Shown here: piece by piece, positions 41,691 through 51,147 of the stretch | Numbering within the stretch: the stretch's first letter is position 1 | Layout: the number at the start of each line of letters is the position of its first letter | DNA from: VRUE01 sp963762205 | GTDB taxonomy: Bacteria > Actinomycetota > Thermoleophilia > Solirubrobacterales > 70-9 | Reading direction: 5' to 3' | Length of the DNA stretch: 64,000 nucleotides | Assembly: GCA_963762205.1 (NCBI GenBank) | Contig: CAVXJZ010000002.1 | Span: 310,001-374,000 of the forward strand | Translations under genes and position numbers: made by a program | Notes under the pieces: generated by a model | What the model was told of the DNA's origin: nothing | Databases searched by the model: none | What the model saw: the letters and a program-made list of their open reading frames with translations, nothing else

Positions 41691-43385
41691 TCAGGTTAAC
41701 CGCTTGGCTATGCGGCGGCGAGCAGCTCGCGGGCGTGCCGGGTGGCCGCCTCGGAGCCGACCGCCGAGCATCCGGCGGATCTCCTCGACCACCTCCTCGC
41801 CCTCGAGGCGCTCGACCGTCGCCCGCGCCGGCTCCCCCTCGACGTCCTTCTCGAGGCGGAAGTGGGTCCCGGCCAGCGAGGCGACCTGGGGAAGGTGCGT
41901 GATGCAGAGCACCTGGCGGCCGTCTCCGAGCGCTCGCAGCCGCTCGCCGACGACGCGGGCCGTGTTGCCGCCGACCCCGGCGTCGATCTCGTCGAAGACC
42001 AGGGTCGGCGCCCCGGCGCCGACGCCGAGGCCGCTGAGCGCCAGCATCACCCGCGAGAGCTCGCCGCCGGAGGCGGCGTCGCGCAGCGGCGCCGCCTCGA
42101 GCCCCGGGTTCGGCGCCACCCTCAGCTCGACCGACTCGGCGCCGCCCGGCCCGAAGCCGTCCGCAACGGGCTCGAGCACGACCTCGAGCGATGCCCCCGG
42201 CATCGCCAGCTGCGCGAGCTCCTCGGCGACCTTCTCCTGCAGCGGGCCGGCGGCCTTCGCGCGGCCGGCGCTGAGCCTGCCGGCGAGCTTCTCGCGGCGC
42301 GCCTCGGCCGTGCTCAGCGCCGCCTCGGCCTCCGCCCCGCGCTCCTCGGCCCCCTCGAGCCGCCCGATCTCGGCGCGGCAGCGATCGGCGTGGGCGAGGA
42401 CCGACTCGACGCTACCGCCGTGCTTGCGCTGCAGCCTGTCGATGGCGTCGAGCCGTTCCTCGACCGCGACCAGGCGGCCCGGGTCGGCCTCGATCCCCTC
42501 GGCGTAGTCGCGCAGCTCGGCGGCGGCGTCGCCGAGCTCGACCGCGAGCGCGCCGAGGCGCTCGCAGAGCGCGTCCAGGTCGGAGTCGACCCCGGCGAGG
42601 GCCTGCAGGCCCGTCTGGGCCTGGGCCAGCGCCGCCGCGGCTCCGCCGCCGTCCTCGTCGGCCCCGGCCGCCGCGGCGTGGGCGCCGGCCGCCGCCTCGC
42701 GCAGGGCCTCGGCGTGGCGCAGCCGCTCGCGCTCCTCGGCGAGCTCCGCCGACTCGGCCGGGTCGGGGGCGACCTCCTCGATCTCGGCGAGCTCGTAGCG
42801 GCAGAGGTCGAGGTCGCGCTCCCGCGAGCCGTCGCGCTCGCGCAGCTCGGCGACCTCCGCCGCCAGGCGCAGGCACTCGCGGTGGGCCTCCCGATAGCTC
42901 TCGCGCAGCTCCAGGTGGGCGGCGCCGGCGAACCCGTCGAGGACGTCCATCTGCGCCGAGGCGATCGTCAGCCGGCGGTGCTCGTGCTGGCCGTAGAAGG
43001 CGAGCAGCCGGCCGCCGAGCAGCTTCAGGTCGGCGGCGGCCGCGGCGCGGCCGGCGACGAAGGCCGCGGTCCGTCCCGAGGCCGAGACGCGGCGGCCGAG
43101 CACGACCTCCTCGGCGCCCTCGGGCAGGCGCTCGGCGAGCTCGGCCATCTCCGGCTCCTCCAGCAGCCCCGGGGGCAGGTCGAAGGCCCCCTCGACCCAT
43201 GCCTCCTCGGCCCCCGGCCTGACGATCTGGGGGCGGGCCTTGCCGCCCATCAGCAGGTCGAGCGAGTGGGCGAGCACGGTCTTGCCGGCGCCGGTCTCGC
43301 CGGTGATCGCGTTCAGGCCCTCGCCGAGCCGCAGCTCGGCGCGCTCGATCAGCAACAGGTTCTCGATCCGCAGCTCGCGCAGCAC
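41691..43385 (-). CDS. recN: DNA repair protein RecN
   Basis: 564 residues. An SMC-like ATPase: Walker A in NAITGETGAGKTVLAHSLDL (about 28-47), a long coiled coil (about 150-370), signature ASGGELSRVMLALSG and Walker B PTLVFDEIDAGVGGNTARVV, then TGQVLCITHLPQVASLAGTH. RecN works in double-strand break repair. The GTG start follows TACACA by 6 nt, which fits a leaderless start. No LexA box was seen in the 140 bp upstream. A GC hairpin (43423-43442) lies beyond its promoter. Confidence 0.97.
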   Translation of the reverse strand: MLRELRIENLLLIERAELRLGEGLNAITGETGAGKTVLAHSLDLLMGGKARPQIVRPGAEEAWVEGAFDLPPGLLEEPEMAELAERLPEGAEEVVLGRRVSASGRTAAFVAGRAAAAADLKLLGGRLLAFYGQHEHRRLTIASAQMDVLDGFAGAAHLELRESYREAHRECLRLAAEVAELRERDGSRERDLDLCRYELAEIEEVAPDPAESAELAEERERLRHAEALREAAAGAHAAAAGADEDGGGAAAALAQAQTGLQALAGVDSDLDALCERLGALAVELGDAAAELRDYAEGIEADPGRLVAVEERLDAIDRLQRKHGGSVESVLAHADRCRAEIGRLEGAEERGAEAEAALSTAEARREKLAGRLSAGRAKAAGPLQEKVAEELAQLAMPGASLEVVLEPVADGFGPGGAESVELRVAPNPGLEAAPLRDAASGGELSRVMLALSGLGVGAGAPTLVFDEIDAGVGGNTARVVGERLRALGDGRQVLCITHLPQVASLAGTHFRLEKDVEGEPARATVERLEGEEVVEEIRRMLGGRLRGGHPARPRAARRRIAKRLT

Positions 43386-43422
43386 GCCCTCTGTGTAGCA
43401 CCCGCCCCGGCGGGTCCCGTCG

Positions 43423-43442
43423 CCCCCACCCCCCGGTGGGGG
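43423..43442. terminator. GC hairpin in the recN / NTF2-like gap
   Basis: CCCCCACC, loop CCCC, GGTGGGGG. There is no T-run. It lies upstream of both flanking genes, so it may be structural or regulatory, not a terminator. Confidence 0.3.
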
Positions 43443-43534
43443 CTTGCGGCTGTTCGAGTTCGCGTGGGCAACACCGGGCTCTGTCCTTCTCCCGTAGGCT
43501 GAGCAAGGCGCCCGCTCGACGATTGGAGGACCGG

Positions 43535-44044
43535 ATGGACAACGGCCCTGACCTCGGAGCCATCTTTGACGAGCACGTTGCGGACGAGTTCGAGATCAAA
43601 GACATCGACGCAACGATGGGGACCATGACCGACGATCCACACGTGTGGCACATCCCGGCGATGACCGGGGCGTCAGGTCGAGAGAACGTGCGGGCGTTCT
43701 ACTCCGCCGATCTCGTCGGACGGATGCCAGAGGACGCTGTGCTGCGGCGGGTTTCGCGGACCATCTCCGGCAACCGGGTCGTCGAGGAGTTCATCCTCGA
43801 GTTCACGCATGACGTTGAGGTCCCGTTCATGCTGCCCGGTGTCCCGCCGACTGGCCGGAAGGTTCGGCTGCCGCACGTCGTAATCATGGGCTTCGAGGGC
43901 GACAAGGTCGCCAACGAGCACATCTACTGGGACCATGCGAGCCTGCTGGTGCAGGTCGGCCTCTTGGACCCCGCGGGACTTCCGATCGCGGGTGTCGAGC
44001 AAGCCGAGCGCTTGGTTGAGATTTCGGGAGAGCCCGAGGCCTAG
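43535..44044 (+). CDS. NTF2/SnoaL-like protein
   Basis: 169 residues from the ATG at 43535, which follows GGAGGACC. A SnoaL-like alpha+beta domain is seen: FDEHVADEFEIKDIDATMGT, MTGASGRENVRAFYSADLVG, NRVVEEFILEFTHDVEVPFM and FEGDKVANEHIYWDHASLLV. Members bind or isomerise small hydrophobic compounds. No signal peptide. It sits alone between recN and nadK, pointing against both, and is an insertion in the usual gene order. Confidence 0.85.
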   Translation: MDNGPDLGAIFDEHVADEFEIKDIDATMGTMTDDPHVWHIPAMTGASGRENVRAFYSADLVGRMPEDAVLRRVSRTISGNRVVEEFILEFTHDVEVPFMLPGVPPTGRKVRLPHVVIMGFEGDKVANEHIYWDHASLLVQVGLLDPAGLPIAGVEQAERLVEISGEPEA

Positions 44045-44101
44045 TCGCGGCGGTCGTGAGCGCCCTGCTCGGGCAGCGGCCTATTTGGCCATGGGTCGGC
44101 C

Positions 44102-45599
44102 CTATCCGGAGGGCGCTTGGACGAAGTCGCGGGCGCGGACCAGGGCGAGGCCGAGGGCGGCGCCGACGAAGGAGACGATGGCGGCGATCAGGACGATCTC
44201 GTTGAAGCCGCTGACGAAGGCTTCCGTTGCTGCGTGCCCGTAGGCGCCCTGGCGGCCGGCGGGGGCGAATTCTTCGGCCGCCTTGGTGCCGCCCGAGGCG
44301 ACCACCTCGCCGAACCCCTCCTTGGCGTTCGGCAGGATCTCGGCGAGGCGGGAGTCGATCCGCGACTGGAAGACCGCTCCCAGGCCCGCCACCCCGGTAG
44401 CGATCCCGACCTGGCGGAAGGTCGTGTTGATCCCCGAGCCCATCCCCGAGCGCTCGACCGGCACGACCCCGATCGCCGCCTGGCCGATGCCGGGGTTGGC
44501 GATCCCGATCCCCACCCCGGTGAGCAGGAAGCCGGCCAGCAGGGTGGTCCAGCCCGAGTCGACCGAGACCCCGTGGACAAGCAGCAGGCCCACTCCCACG
44601 AAGCCGAGGCCGGTCCCGAGCAGCACGCGGATCGGTATCCGGTGGGAGAGCGCGCCGGCGATCGGCGAGACGATGAAGGAGAGAACCGTCATCGGCAGGA
44701 AACGGAGTCCCGCCTGCAGCGGTTCGTAGCCGAGCACGCCCTGGATGTAGAGGGTCAGGTAGAGGAACATCGCGAACATCCCCGCCGAGAGGCAGAAGGC
44801 GACCGCGGAGACGCCGTTGAAGGCGGGCTTGCGGAAGAGCCCGAAGTCGAGCATCGGATGGGGACTGCGCATCTCGACCCCGACGAAGGCGATCAGCATC
44901 GCCGCCGACCCCGCCAGCGAGCCGACGATCTCGGCGCTGCCCCATCCCTCGGGGTTGCCGCGGATCAGGCCGAAGATGAGCAGGAAGAGGCCGAGCGAGA
45001 AGGTGATCAGCCCCGGCAGGTCGACACGCTCCGCGTATTCGGCGGCGACGTTGGGGACCTTCGCCTCGGTGAGCGCGATCGCCGCGATCCCGATCGGGAC
45101 GTTGACGAAGAAGATCCACTCCCAGCCCAGGTGCTCGGTGATCAGGCCGCCGACCAGGGGGCCGATCGCGACGGCGCCGCCGATCGTCCCGCCCCAGAGG
45201 CCGAACGCGGTCGCCCGGTCCCGACCGTGGAACTCCTGGCCGATCAGCGCCAGCGAGGTCGCGAACATTGCCGCCGCCGCCCACCCCCTGCAGGCCGCGG
45301 GCGAGGTTGAGCAGGGTCGGCTCGCCGGCCAGCCCGCAGAGGAACGAGGCGAAGGTGAAGACGCCGAAGCCGACCGAGAAGACGCGGCGCCGGCCGAGGC
45401 GGTCGCCGAGCGAGCCCGCGGTGAGCAGGAAGGCGGCGAGAGTCAGCGTGTAGGCGTCGACCACCCACTGCAGGCTGGAGAGGCTGGCGCCGAGGTCGCG
45501 CTGGATGTCGGGCAGGGCGACGTTGACGACGGTGATGTCCAGCAGCAGCATGAACGTCGCCACCAGGATCAGCAGCAGGGTCCACCACTTGCGCTCCAT
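44102..45599 (-). pseudogene. MFS drug exporter (DHA2/EmrB type), frameshifted
   Basis: The first 110 residues (from ATG 45599) carry LDITVVNVALPDIQRDLGAS, the DHA2 motif, and GSLGDRLGRRRVFSVGFGVF (motif A). After ARGLQGVGGG the frame is lost. From 45268 the rest follows in another frame: MFATSLALIGQEFHGRDRAT, GPLVGGLITEHLGWEWIFFV (motif C), to the last helices. The break is in a GGC run at about 45270-45285. One base restores a 14-helix protein of about 498 residues. Recent pseudogene or sequencing error. Confidence 0.85.
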
Positions 45600-45647
45600 G
45601 GCGGCGAACAGCCTAGTGAGGCGGGCGGGCCGGCCCGCCGAGGGGCG

Positions 45648-46502
45648 CTAGACGGCCAGGTAGCCGAACTTCTCGCGGATGCGCTGGTAGAAGCTGGTGC
45701 CTGGCAGCTGCGCGAGCACGCCGACGTCGTCGGCGAAGCGGACCTCGAGCTGGGCGCCGGGGTCCAGCGCCCCCACATGCTCACCGTCGACGGCGACGTC
45801 GACCGGCTCGCGGCCGGCGGCGTTGCCGACCTGGAGGACGTCGCTCGGGGCGACGACGAGCGCCCGCGCGGTCAACGAGTGCGGCGAGATGTAGCTGACC
45901 ACGTAGCCCTTCACCCCCCAGGCGAGGATCGGCCCCCGGTTGGCGAGGTTGTAGCCGGTCGAGCCGACCGGGGTCGAGGCGACGAGCCCGTCGCAGCGCA
46001 CGTGGCCGACCTCCTCGCCGGCGATCTTGTAGCTGAGCTCGGCGACGCGGTCCTCGGGGCGCCGGCTGAAGCTGACGTCGTTGAGGGCGATCCGGGTGCC
46101 GCCGTCGATCTCGACTTCGAGCCCGGGCAGGTCGATCGCCTCGGTCTCGCCGGCGAAGGCGCGCCGGATCTCCTCCCCCGCCTCCCCGCGCTCGACCGCG
46201 GCGAGGAAGCCGACCGTGCCGAAGTTGACGCCGAAGACGGGCACGCCGGTCCTGGCGAAGCGCCGCAGCGCGTACAGGATCGAGCCGTCCCCGCCGAGCA
46301 CCAGGCAGAGGTCGACTCCATCGGGCCCCGCGGGCGGCTCCTCGATCCCGGCGCCGGCGTCGCCGTGCTTCGCGCGCTCCTCGGCGGTGGCGACGATCCG
46401 CCAGCCGGCGTCGGCCGCCGCGGAGACGGCAAGCTCGACCGCGGCCGTGGCCGCCGGCGGGTGCGAGTGGCTGATCAGCGCCGCCGTCTTCATCCTCGTC
46501 AT
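45648..46502 (-). CDS. nadK: NAD kinase
   Basis: 284 residues from the ATG at 46502, preceded by GGAGG. Kinase motifs: LCLVLGGDGSILYALRRFAR (GGDG, about 70-73), FGVNFGTVGFLAAVERGEAG, ALNDVSFSRRPEDRVAEL and DGLVASTPVGSTGYNLANRG. It phosphorylates NAD to NADP with ATP or polyphosphate. It follows tlyA by 64 bp; in most Actinobacteria the two genes are followed directly by recN, but here 2.2 kb of extra DNA intervenes. Confidence 0.97.
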   Translation of the reverse strand: MTRMKTAALISHSHPPAATAAVELAVSAAADAGWRIVATAEERAKHGDAGAGIEEPPAGPDGVDLCLVLGGDGSILYALRRFARTGVPVFGVNFGTVGFLAAVERGEAGEEIRRAFAGETEAIDLPGLEVEIDGGTRIALNDVSFSRRPEDRVAELSYKIAGEEVGHVRCDGLVASTPVGSTGYNLANRGPILAWGVKGYVVSYISPHSLTARALVVAPSDVLQVGNAAGREPVDVAVDGEHVGALDPGAQLEVRFADDVGVLAQLPGTSFYQRIREKFGYLAV

Positions 46503-46566
46503 GGTCGCGCCTCCGCCCGCTGCGCAGCGCACCGGATCGCGACGCTTGCCCGCTCGGCGCTCCCCC

Positions 46567-47349
46567 TCATACCTGGACCCCCTCGAGGGCCCCGGCGAGG
46601 TCCTCGATGCCGCCGCCCTGGCGCGCGCAGCGGACGAACGTCTCGCGGTTGCCCTTCGGGCCGGGCAGGCCCGAGGGGGCGAAGCCGGTGACGGCCAGGC
46701 CCAGGCCACGGGCCGCCTCGGCGACGCCGAGGATCGCCTCGCGGCGGTCGCCGGGGTCGCCGACGACCCCCCTGCCGACCCGCGCGCGGCCGAGCTCGAA
46801 CTGGGGCTTGACCATCGCCAGCAGCTCACCGTCCGGGGCGAGGCAGCCGAGCACCGCCGGCAGCACCTTGGCCAGGGAGATGAAGGAGACGTCGATCGTC
46901 GCGAAGCCTGCGGCGAAGGGCAGGTCGACGGGCTGCAGCTCGCGGGCGTTGAGGCGCTCGATCACGGTCACGCGGGGATCGTCGCGCAGTGGCTGGGCGA
47001 TCTGCCCATAGGCGACGTCGACGGCGGCGACGCGGCGGGCGCCGCGCTGCAGCAGGCAGTCGGTGAAGCCGCCGGTGGAGGCGCCGACGTCGAGGCAGTC
47101 GCGGCCGGCGACGTCGACCGCCAGCGCCTCGAGCGCGTTGTCGAGCTTGATCCCCCCGCGTGAGACGAAGCGCGGGCCGGAGTCGACGAGGAACTCGGCC
47201 TCCGGCTCGACCAGCTGGCTGGGCCGCAGGGCGATCGGGCCGTCCTCGCCGACGCGGACCTCCCCGGCCCGCACGGCGCCCGCCGCGGCCGAGCGCGAGG
47301 GAAAGATTCCCCGCTCGGCGAGAACCGCGTCTATGCGGGCCTTCCTCAT
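46567..47349 (-). CDS. tlyA: TlyA family rRNA (cytidine-2'-O)-methyltransferase
   Basis: 260 residues. An S4 RNA-binding domain (RIDAVLAERGIFPSRSAAAG) is followed by an FtsJ-like methyltransferase core: SRGGIKLDNALEAL, CLDVGASTGGFTDCLLQRGA, VAAVDVAYGQIAQPLRDDPR and LLAMVKPQFELGRARVG. In mycobacteria TlyA modifies 16S and 23S rRNA and sets capreomycin sensitivity. The ATG at 47349 lies 6 nt after TAAATT, so it may be leaderless. Confidence 0.96.
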   Translation of the reverse strand: MRKARIDAVLAERGIFPSRSAAAGAVRAGEVRVGEDGPIALRPSQLVEPEAEFLVDSGPRFVSRGGIKLDNALEALAVDVAGRDCLDVGASTGGFTDCLLQRGARRVAAVDVAYGQIAQPLRDDPRVTVIERLNARELQPVDLPFAAGFATIDVSFISLAKVLPAVLGCLAPDGELLAMVKPQFELGRARVGRGVVGDPGDRREAILGVAEAARGLGLAVTGFAPSGLPGPKGNRETFVRCARQGGGIEDLAGALEGVQV

Positions 47350-47379
47350 CCTCAGAATTTACGTGATTTGGACTTGACC

Positions 47380-47408
47380 TTTACGTAGTCCTTAAAATTG
47401 GGTAGAAT
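47380..47408 (+). promoter_or_regulatory. Promoter in the tlyA upstream gap, plus strand
   Basis: TTTACG, a 17-bp spacer, TAGAAT. It faces away from tlyA with no start codon for about 430 bp and would drive the candidate ncRNA. Confidence 0.5.
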
Positions 47409-47414
47409 CCTGTG

Positions 47415-47716
47415 CAAACCGCTGCCGGCCCGCACGGGAAGCGGGCTACTGTGACCCGAATCACACACGAATCGCACATACGTTCGTATCCTGATTCAAG
47501 GATTCGATGAGGAGGCCGATAGGTAACTCGAACAAATGACTTCTTGGCTGGGTTCCGCGTCGTCGACATTGCGGGCATTGCTTCCCACAATTCCCGCGCC
47601 GAACGGCACTAAGGATCCCGGCCTACCTCCCACCGATCAACATATATAGAGATGAATATCTCTCCTCCCTGTAGTAACCCCAGATAGCGCCCCGTCGAAA
47701 GGCGGGGCGTTTTCTG
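47415..47716 (+). ncRNA. Candidate noncoding RNA of about 300 nt
   Basis: This span lies between a promoter-like TTTACG-17-TAGAAT and an intrinsic-terminator-like hairpin followed by TTTTCTG-type sequence. It is less GC-rich than its neighbours. Its only open frames are short (a 32-codon frame begins GTGCAAACCGCTGCC). The 3' end contains copy 1 of the GTAGTAACCCCAG module. It does not match tmRNA, RNase P or SRP RNA motifs that I can recognise. It could alternatively be a long leader of the gene at 47844. Confidence 0.4.
47649..47716 (+). terminator. GTAGTAACCCCAG module, copy 1
   Basis: A small hairpin (GAGAT, GAAT, ATCTC), a linker TCCTCCCTGTAGTAACCC, then a 14-8-14 hairpin from CAGATAGCGCCCCG to CGGGGCGTTTTCTG. 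The T-rich end suits intrinsic termination. Related copies lie at 52441 and 56720. Confidence 0.6.
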
Positions 47717-47843
47717 TGTTGGATTGGGCTCGTGAGCAAGCCGAGAATCGCGGCGCGGATGCCCGAAATCGCGCTGGCCGAGGGCCGCCCCCGCAGAGCC
47801 CGGCGTTAGGCTACTTTGTGACCTGGCTCGGGGAGGTCGGCCA

Positions 47844-49394
47844 ATGCAGCAGCCGAAGACCAGCTACGCCAGAAACGGCGACGTCAACATCGCCTACCAG
47901 GTGGTCGGCGAAGGGTCCCTGGACCTTGTCGTAGTGCCCGGGTTCATTTCGCATCTGGACCTGCTGTGGACGTTCCCCGAGCTGGGTGCCTTCGTTCGGC
48001 GCCTGGCCTCCTTCTCACGCCTGATCCTGTTTGACAAGCGCGGCACCGGCCTCTCCGACCCGGTGCCCGGGGTCCCAACCCTGGAGGAGAGGATGGAGGA
48101 CCTGCACGCGGTGCTGGACGCCGCCGGATCGGAGCAGACGGCCCTGCTCGGGGTGTCCGAGGGCGGTCCGATGAGCATCCTCTTTGCCGCGACCTACCCC
48201 GAGCGCACCAGCGCGATGGTCCTCTACGGATCCACTCCGGACTTTTCTTACGACGGCATGCTCTCCGAGCCGAGGCGCCTCTTCTACGACGAGATGTGGC
48301 GAAAGTGGGAATCTATGGTCGAGCACTGGGGTGAGGGTGAGATGGTCGACCTCTTCGTCCCGAGCCTCGCCGCGGACGAGGGGATGAGGCGAAGTCTCGG
48401 GCTCTACGAGCGGGCCTCGGCGAGCCCGGCGATGCTCGCCTCCCTGACCGCGGCGCTCGACGACATCGATGTCACCGGCGTCCTGCCGGTGATCGGCGTG
48501 CCGACCTTGGTCCTGCACCGCGTCGGCGATCCGGTGATCCTCGTCGAGGGCTCCCGCTACATGGCAGAGCGAATTCCCGGCGCCCGCTGCGTCGAGCTGG
48601 CCGGTGATGACCATATCCCCTGGCTTGGGGATGCCGACGCGCTGCTGGACGAGATCGAGCAGTTCCTGACCGGCGCTCGGCAAAGCCGCGAGCCTGACCG
48701 CGTCCTGGCGAGCGTCCTGTTCACCGACATCGTCGGCTCAACGCAGCGCGCATCGGAGCTGGGGGACCGGCGTTGGCGCGAGTTGCTCGAGAGCCACGAC
48801 GAAGGTGTGCGGCGACAGGTGGAGATGCACGGCGGTCGCGTCGTGAAGAGCCTTGGCGACGGCTACCTCGCCACCTTCGACGGGCCGGCGCGGGCGATCC
48901 GCTGTGGCGGTGCGGTGATCGGCGATGCGGACTCGCTGGGGATCAAGGTGCGCGCCGGAGTGCACACCGGCGAGTGCGAGCTGCTCGGGGAGGACGTCGG
49001 CGGGATGGCGGTCCACATCGGCGCCCGCGTGGCGGCGGAGGCGGGCCCCGACGAGGTGCTGGTCTCAAGCGCGGTGCGGGACCTCGTGGTCGGCTCGGGC
49101 ATCGAGTTCGACGATCGGGGCACCCACGAGCTGAAGGGTGTACCGGGAAGCTGGAACCTGCTGGCGGTGAGAGAGCAGGGCTCGGTTCCGTCGCAGGATG
49201 CCGCGGCGCGGCGGGCGCCGGACCGACTCGCGCCCAACTTGGCGACCCCGAGGAGAGGCGACAGGCTGGCCCTGCGAATCGCCCGCAGCGCGCCTTCGAT
49301 CCCTCGGTTCGTGGCCGGGATGAGAACGCGGCGCGCTATGCGAAGGGCCTCGGAGCAAGCGAACGGCTCACGGGAGTCAACCGGCGGCGGTTAG
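47844..49394 (+). CDS. Alpha/beta hydrolase fused to a class III cyclase domain
   Basis: 516 residues from the ATG at 47844, after GGGGAGG. Residues 20-280 form a hydrolase (LVVVPGFISHLDLLW, LFDKRGTGLSDP, LLGVSEGGPMSILFAATYPE with the nucleophile Ser, and GDDHIPWLGD). Residues 290-450 form a class III cyclase with both metal Asp (VLFTDIVGSTQRASELGDR, VKSLGDGYLATFDG) and VRAGVHTGECELLGEDVGGM. The end is a basic, low-complexity tail. This fusion is known in actinobacteria and mycobacteria; the hydrolase part may sense a ligand. It would make cAMP or cGMP. Confidence 0.93.
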   Translation: MQQPKTSYARNGDVNIAYQVVGEGSLDLVVVPGFISHLDLLWTFPELGAFVRRLASFSRLILFDKRGTGLSDPVPGVPTLEERMEDLHAVLDAAGSEQTALLGVSEGGPMSILFAATYPERTSAMVLYGSTPDFSYDGMLSEPRRLFYDEMWRKWESMVEHWGEGEMVDLFVPSLAADEGMRRSLGLYERASASPAMLASLTAALDDIDVTGVLPVIGVPTLVLHRVGDPVILVEGSRYMAERIPGARCVELAGDDHIPWLGDADALLDEIEQFLTGARQSREPDRVLASVLFTDIVGSTQRASELGDRRWRELLESHDEGVRRQVEMHGGRVVKSLGDGYLATFDGPARAIRCGGAVIGDADSLGIKVRAGVHTGECELLGEDVGGMAVHIGARVAAEAGPDEVLVSSAVRDLVVGSGIEFDDRGTHELKGVPGSWNLLAVREQGSVPSQDAAARRAPDRLAPNLATPRRGDRLALRIARSAPSIPRFVAGMRTRRAMRRASEQANGSRESTGGG

Positions 49395-49526
49395 ACGATA
49401 TTCCGGGCGGAGCTGGACCTTCGCGATAGGAGCAGCTCGGGAGCACTTTGCCCCGGTCAAGGGCGAGGAGGGGGACACGGAGCGACACCTCACCCGCTAT
49501 CGCCTGGTCTACCGGCACAAGTTCCG

Positions 49527-49662
49527 CGCGACACCGTCTTCTTCTAGAACTCGCGAGCGGATCGACGTGCCGCCATCGTCGAGGGGGACGAGCTCCATCG
49601 TCTCGAGCGAGCGGGGCATCAGCGGGGGCCCGTTGCCTCGGCAGATCGCTATGGGCAGCGGT
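49527..49662 (-). pseudogene. Decayed partial copy of the SRPBCC-encoding sequence
   Basis: GACACCGTCTTCTTCTAGAA and ATCGACGTGCCGCCATCGTC-type segments match 51211-51234 and 51347-51432 with about 90% identity, with the DNA between them deleted and an insertion near the end. It lies in the otherwise gene-free 49395-49745 gap. The plus strand at 49440-49530 also reads EHFAPVKGEEGDTERHLTRY, which may be a fragment of another gene I do not recognise. Confidence 0.65.
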
Positions 49663-49745
49663 CGCGCCAGGTATCGACCGTGTCGATGGTCTCCCCTTTC
49701 ATGGACCCAAGGTCGGTGCCACAGTCGGCCACCGAAACAACCGGG

Positions 49746-51072
49746 CTAAACCGAACCCATCCGTACAGCATTTGGCTTGTTCATGCGGTTTCCGCATTCT
49801 GATGCGGTAACCCGCCAGGGCTCGACTCCCAGCCGCCTGGCCACCTCCACGGCGGAGCGGATCGCGTCCTCGTGCAGGCCGTATCCAAAGTAGCTGCCGC
49901 AGTAGTAGGTGTTCTTCACGCCGTTCAACTCCGGGAGCCGGGCGGTGGTGGCGCATGAGTCGAAATCGAAAATCGGGGTCCGCAGCACCGTGTCGAGCTC
50001 GATGCGATCCTCCCGGATCGGGAAGTTGGGGTGCTGCGAGGAGATCAGGTCGCAGGTGTCCGGAGCCGCAGACTCGAGCCACAGGGCCCCGTTCACCGAG
50101 GTCGAGAGGACCGCCGTCCCGCCTGCGGTAGAGGAAGGTGTAGGCCTGCATGAGCTCCCGCTCGGGAACGCGGTGTAATCCCGGTGTACCACCAGCCGGC
50201 CGTCCTTGTAGCGCCAGGCGGAGAGCAGCTCCCGCTCCAGCGGTGTCGGCGCCTCGAGCAGATCCAGCACCTGGTCGGCGTTGCAGGCGAAGATCACCTT
50301 GTCGAAGCTGGCCTCGCCACCGTCGACGAAGCGCGATGCGGATCCCGGTTCTCGTCGCGGCGACACGGCCCGGATCCGGGCACCGCGCACGATCCGGTCT
50401 CCGAAGGCCCGCGCCAGGGCGGAAACGTAGCTCCTCGTCCCGCCCGGGAGGGTGCGCACCGAATAGAGCGCCTTCGGCGACAGGAGGTCGCTGTGAACCG
50501 CGAGCTTCCCGAAGAAGAATTCCGCCGGCCCCTCGAGCACTTCCTCGGCGCTCATCGAGGAGAGGAGGCAGAGCGCGCAGACGAAAGATCGTCTCCGCGT
50601 CGCCGCTGATGCGCGGAAGGAGCCGCAAGGCCTCGCGCACCGTGAGATCTCCGAAGCCTTCCTCCCTTTGGATCCTCCGGGCCGCGGCCAGGCCGCGCCA
50701 CAGCTCCCAGAAAGGCCGCAGCCGATGGGGTTGCAATATCCGCAGGCGCTGGGCGCGGAGCCCCCGAAGGTTGGGCGTGACGTAGGTGCCCTGCTGGGTG
50801 TCGAGGTCGTGGAGGCTCAGGTACCTGCCGGCCGATGAACGGGTGGCGATGCCAAGCTCGGCGAGCAGGCGGAAGAAGTGCTCGTAGCCGGCTCGCCCGA
50901 ACGCGGCGACCGCGATGTCGAGCTGCTGCCCGTCGGACGCCGTGTAGGTGTAGGCGTTGCCGCCCAGGCGGCGCTCCTTCTCGAACAGCGTCAACTCGAA
51001 CTTCCGTCGAAGCAGGTAGCCGGTGGCGAGGCCGGCAGCCCCACCCCCGATTACGGCGATGCGCTTGCTCAT
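49746..51072 (-). pseudogene. FAD-dependent amine oxidase-type protein with several frameshifts
   Basis: ATG at 51072 opens KRIAVIGGGAAGLATGYLLR, the dinucleotide site. The frame is lost at a TTT run near 50584 and resumes in another frame (LLSSMSAEEVLEGPAEFFFG). Two further, mutually compensating shifts near 50140-50175 swap out ERELMQAYTFLYRRR. The end, KNTYYCGSYFGYGLHEDAIR, is typical of this NAD(P)/FAD oxidoreductase group, often found with DUF1365 and cyclopropane-synthase genes. With at least three indels this is a genuine pseudogene candidate. Confidence 0.82.
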
Positions 51073-51147
51073 CCGGCCCTGAGCGAGAAGCTCGTGGCGG
51101 CCTGCTTGCTGACGCGAACCGCGAAACCGGCCACGCGCTGCTCGACG

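Noticed and set aside
47480..47492. GCACATACGTTCG as a second LexA box
   Set aside because: One half is GCAC in place of GAAC; too weak to call.
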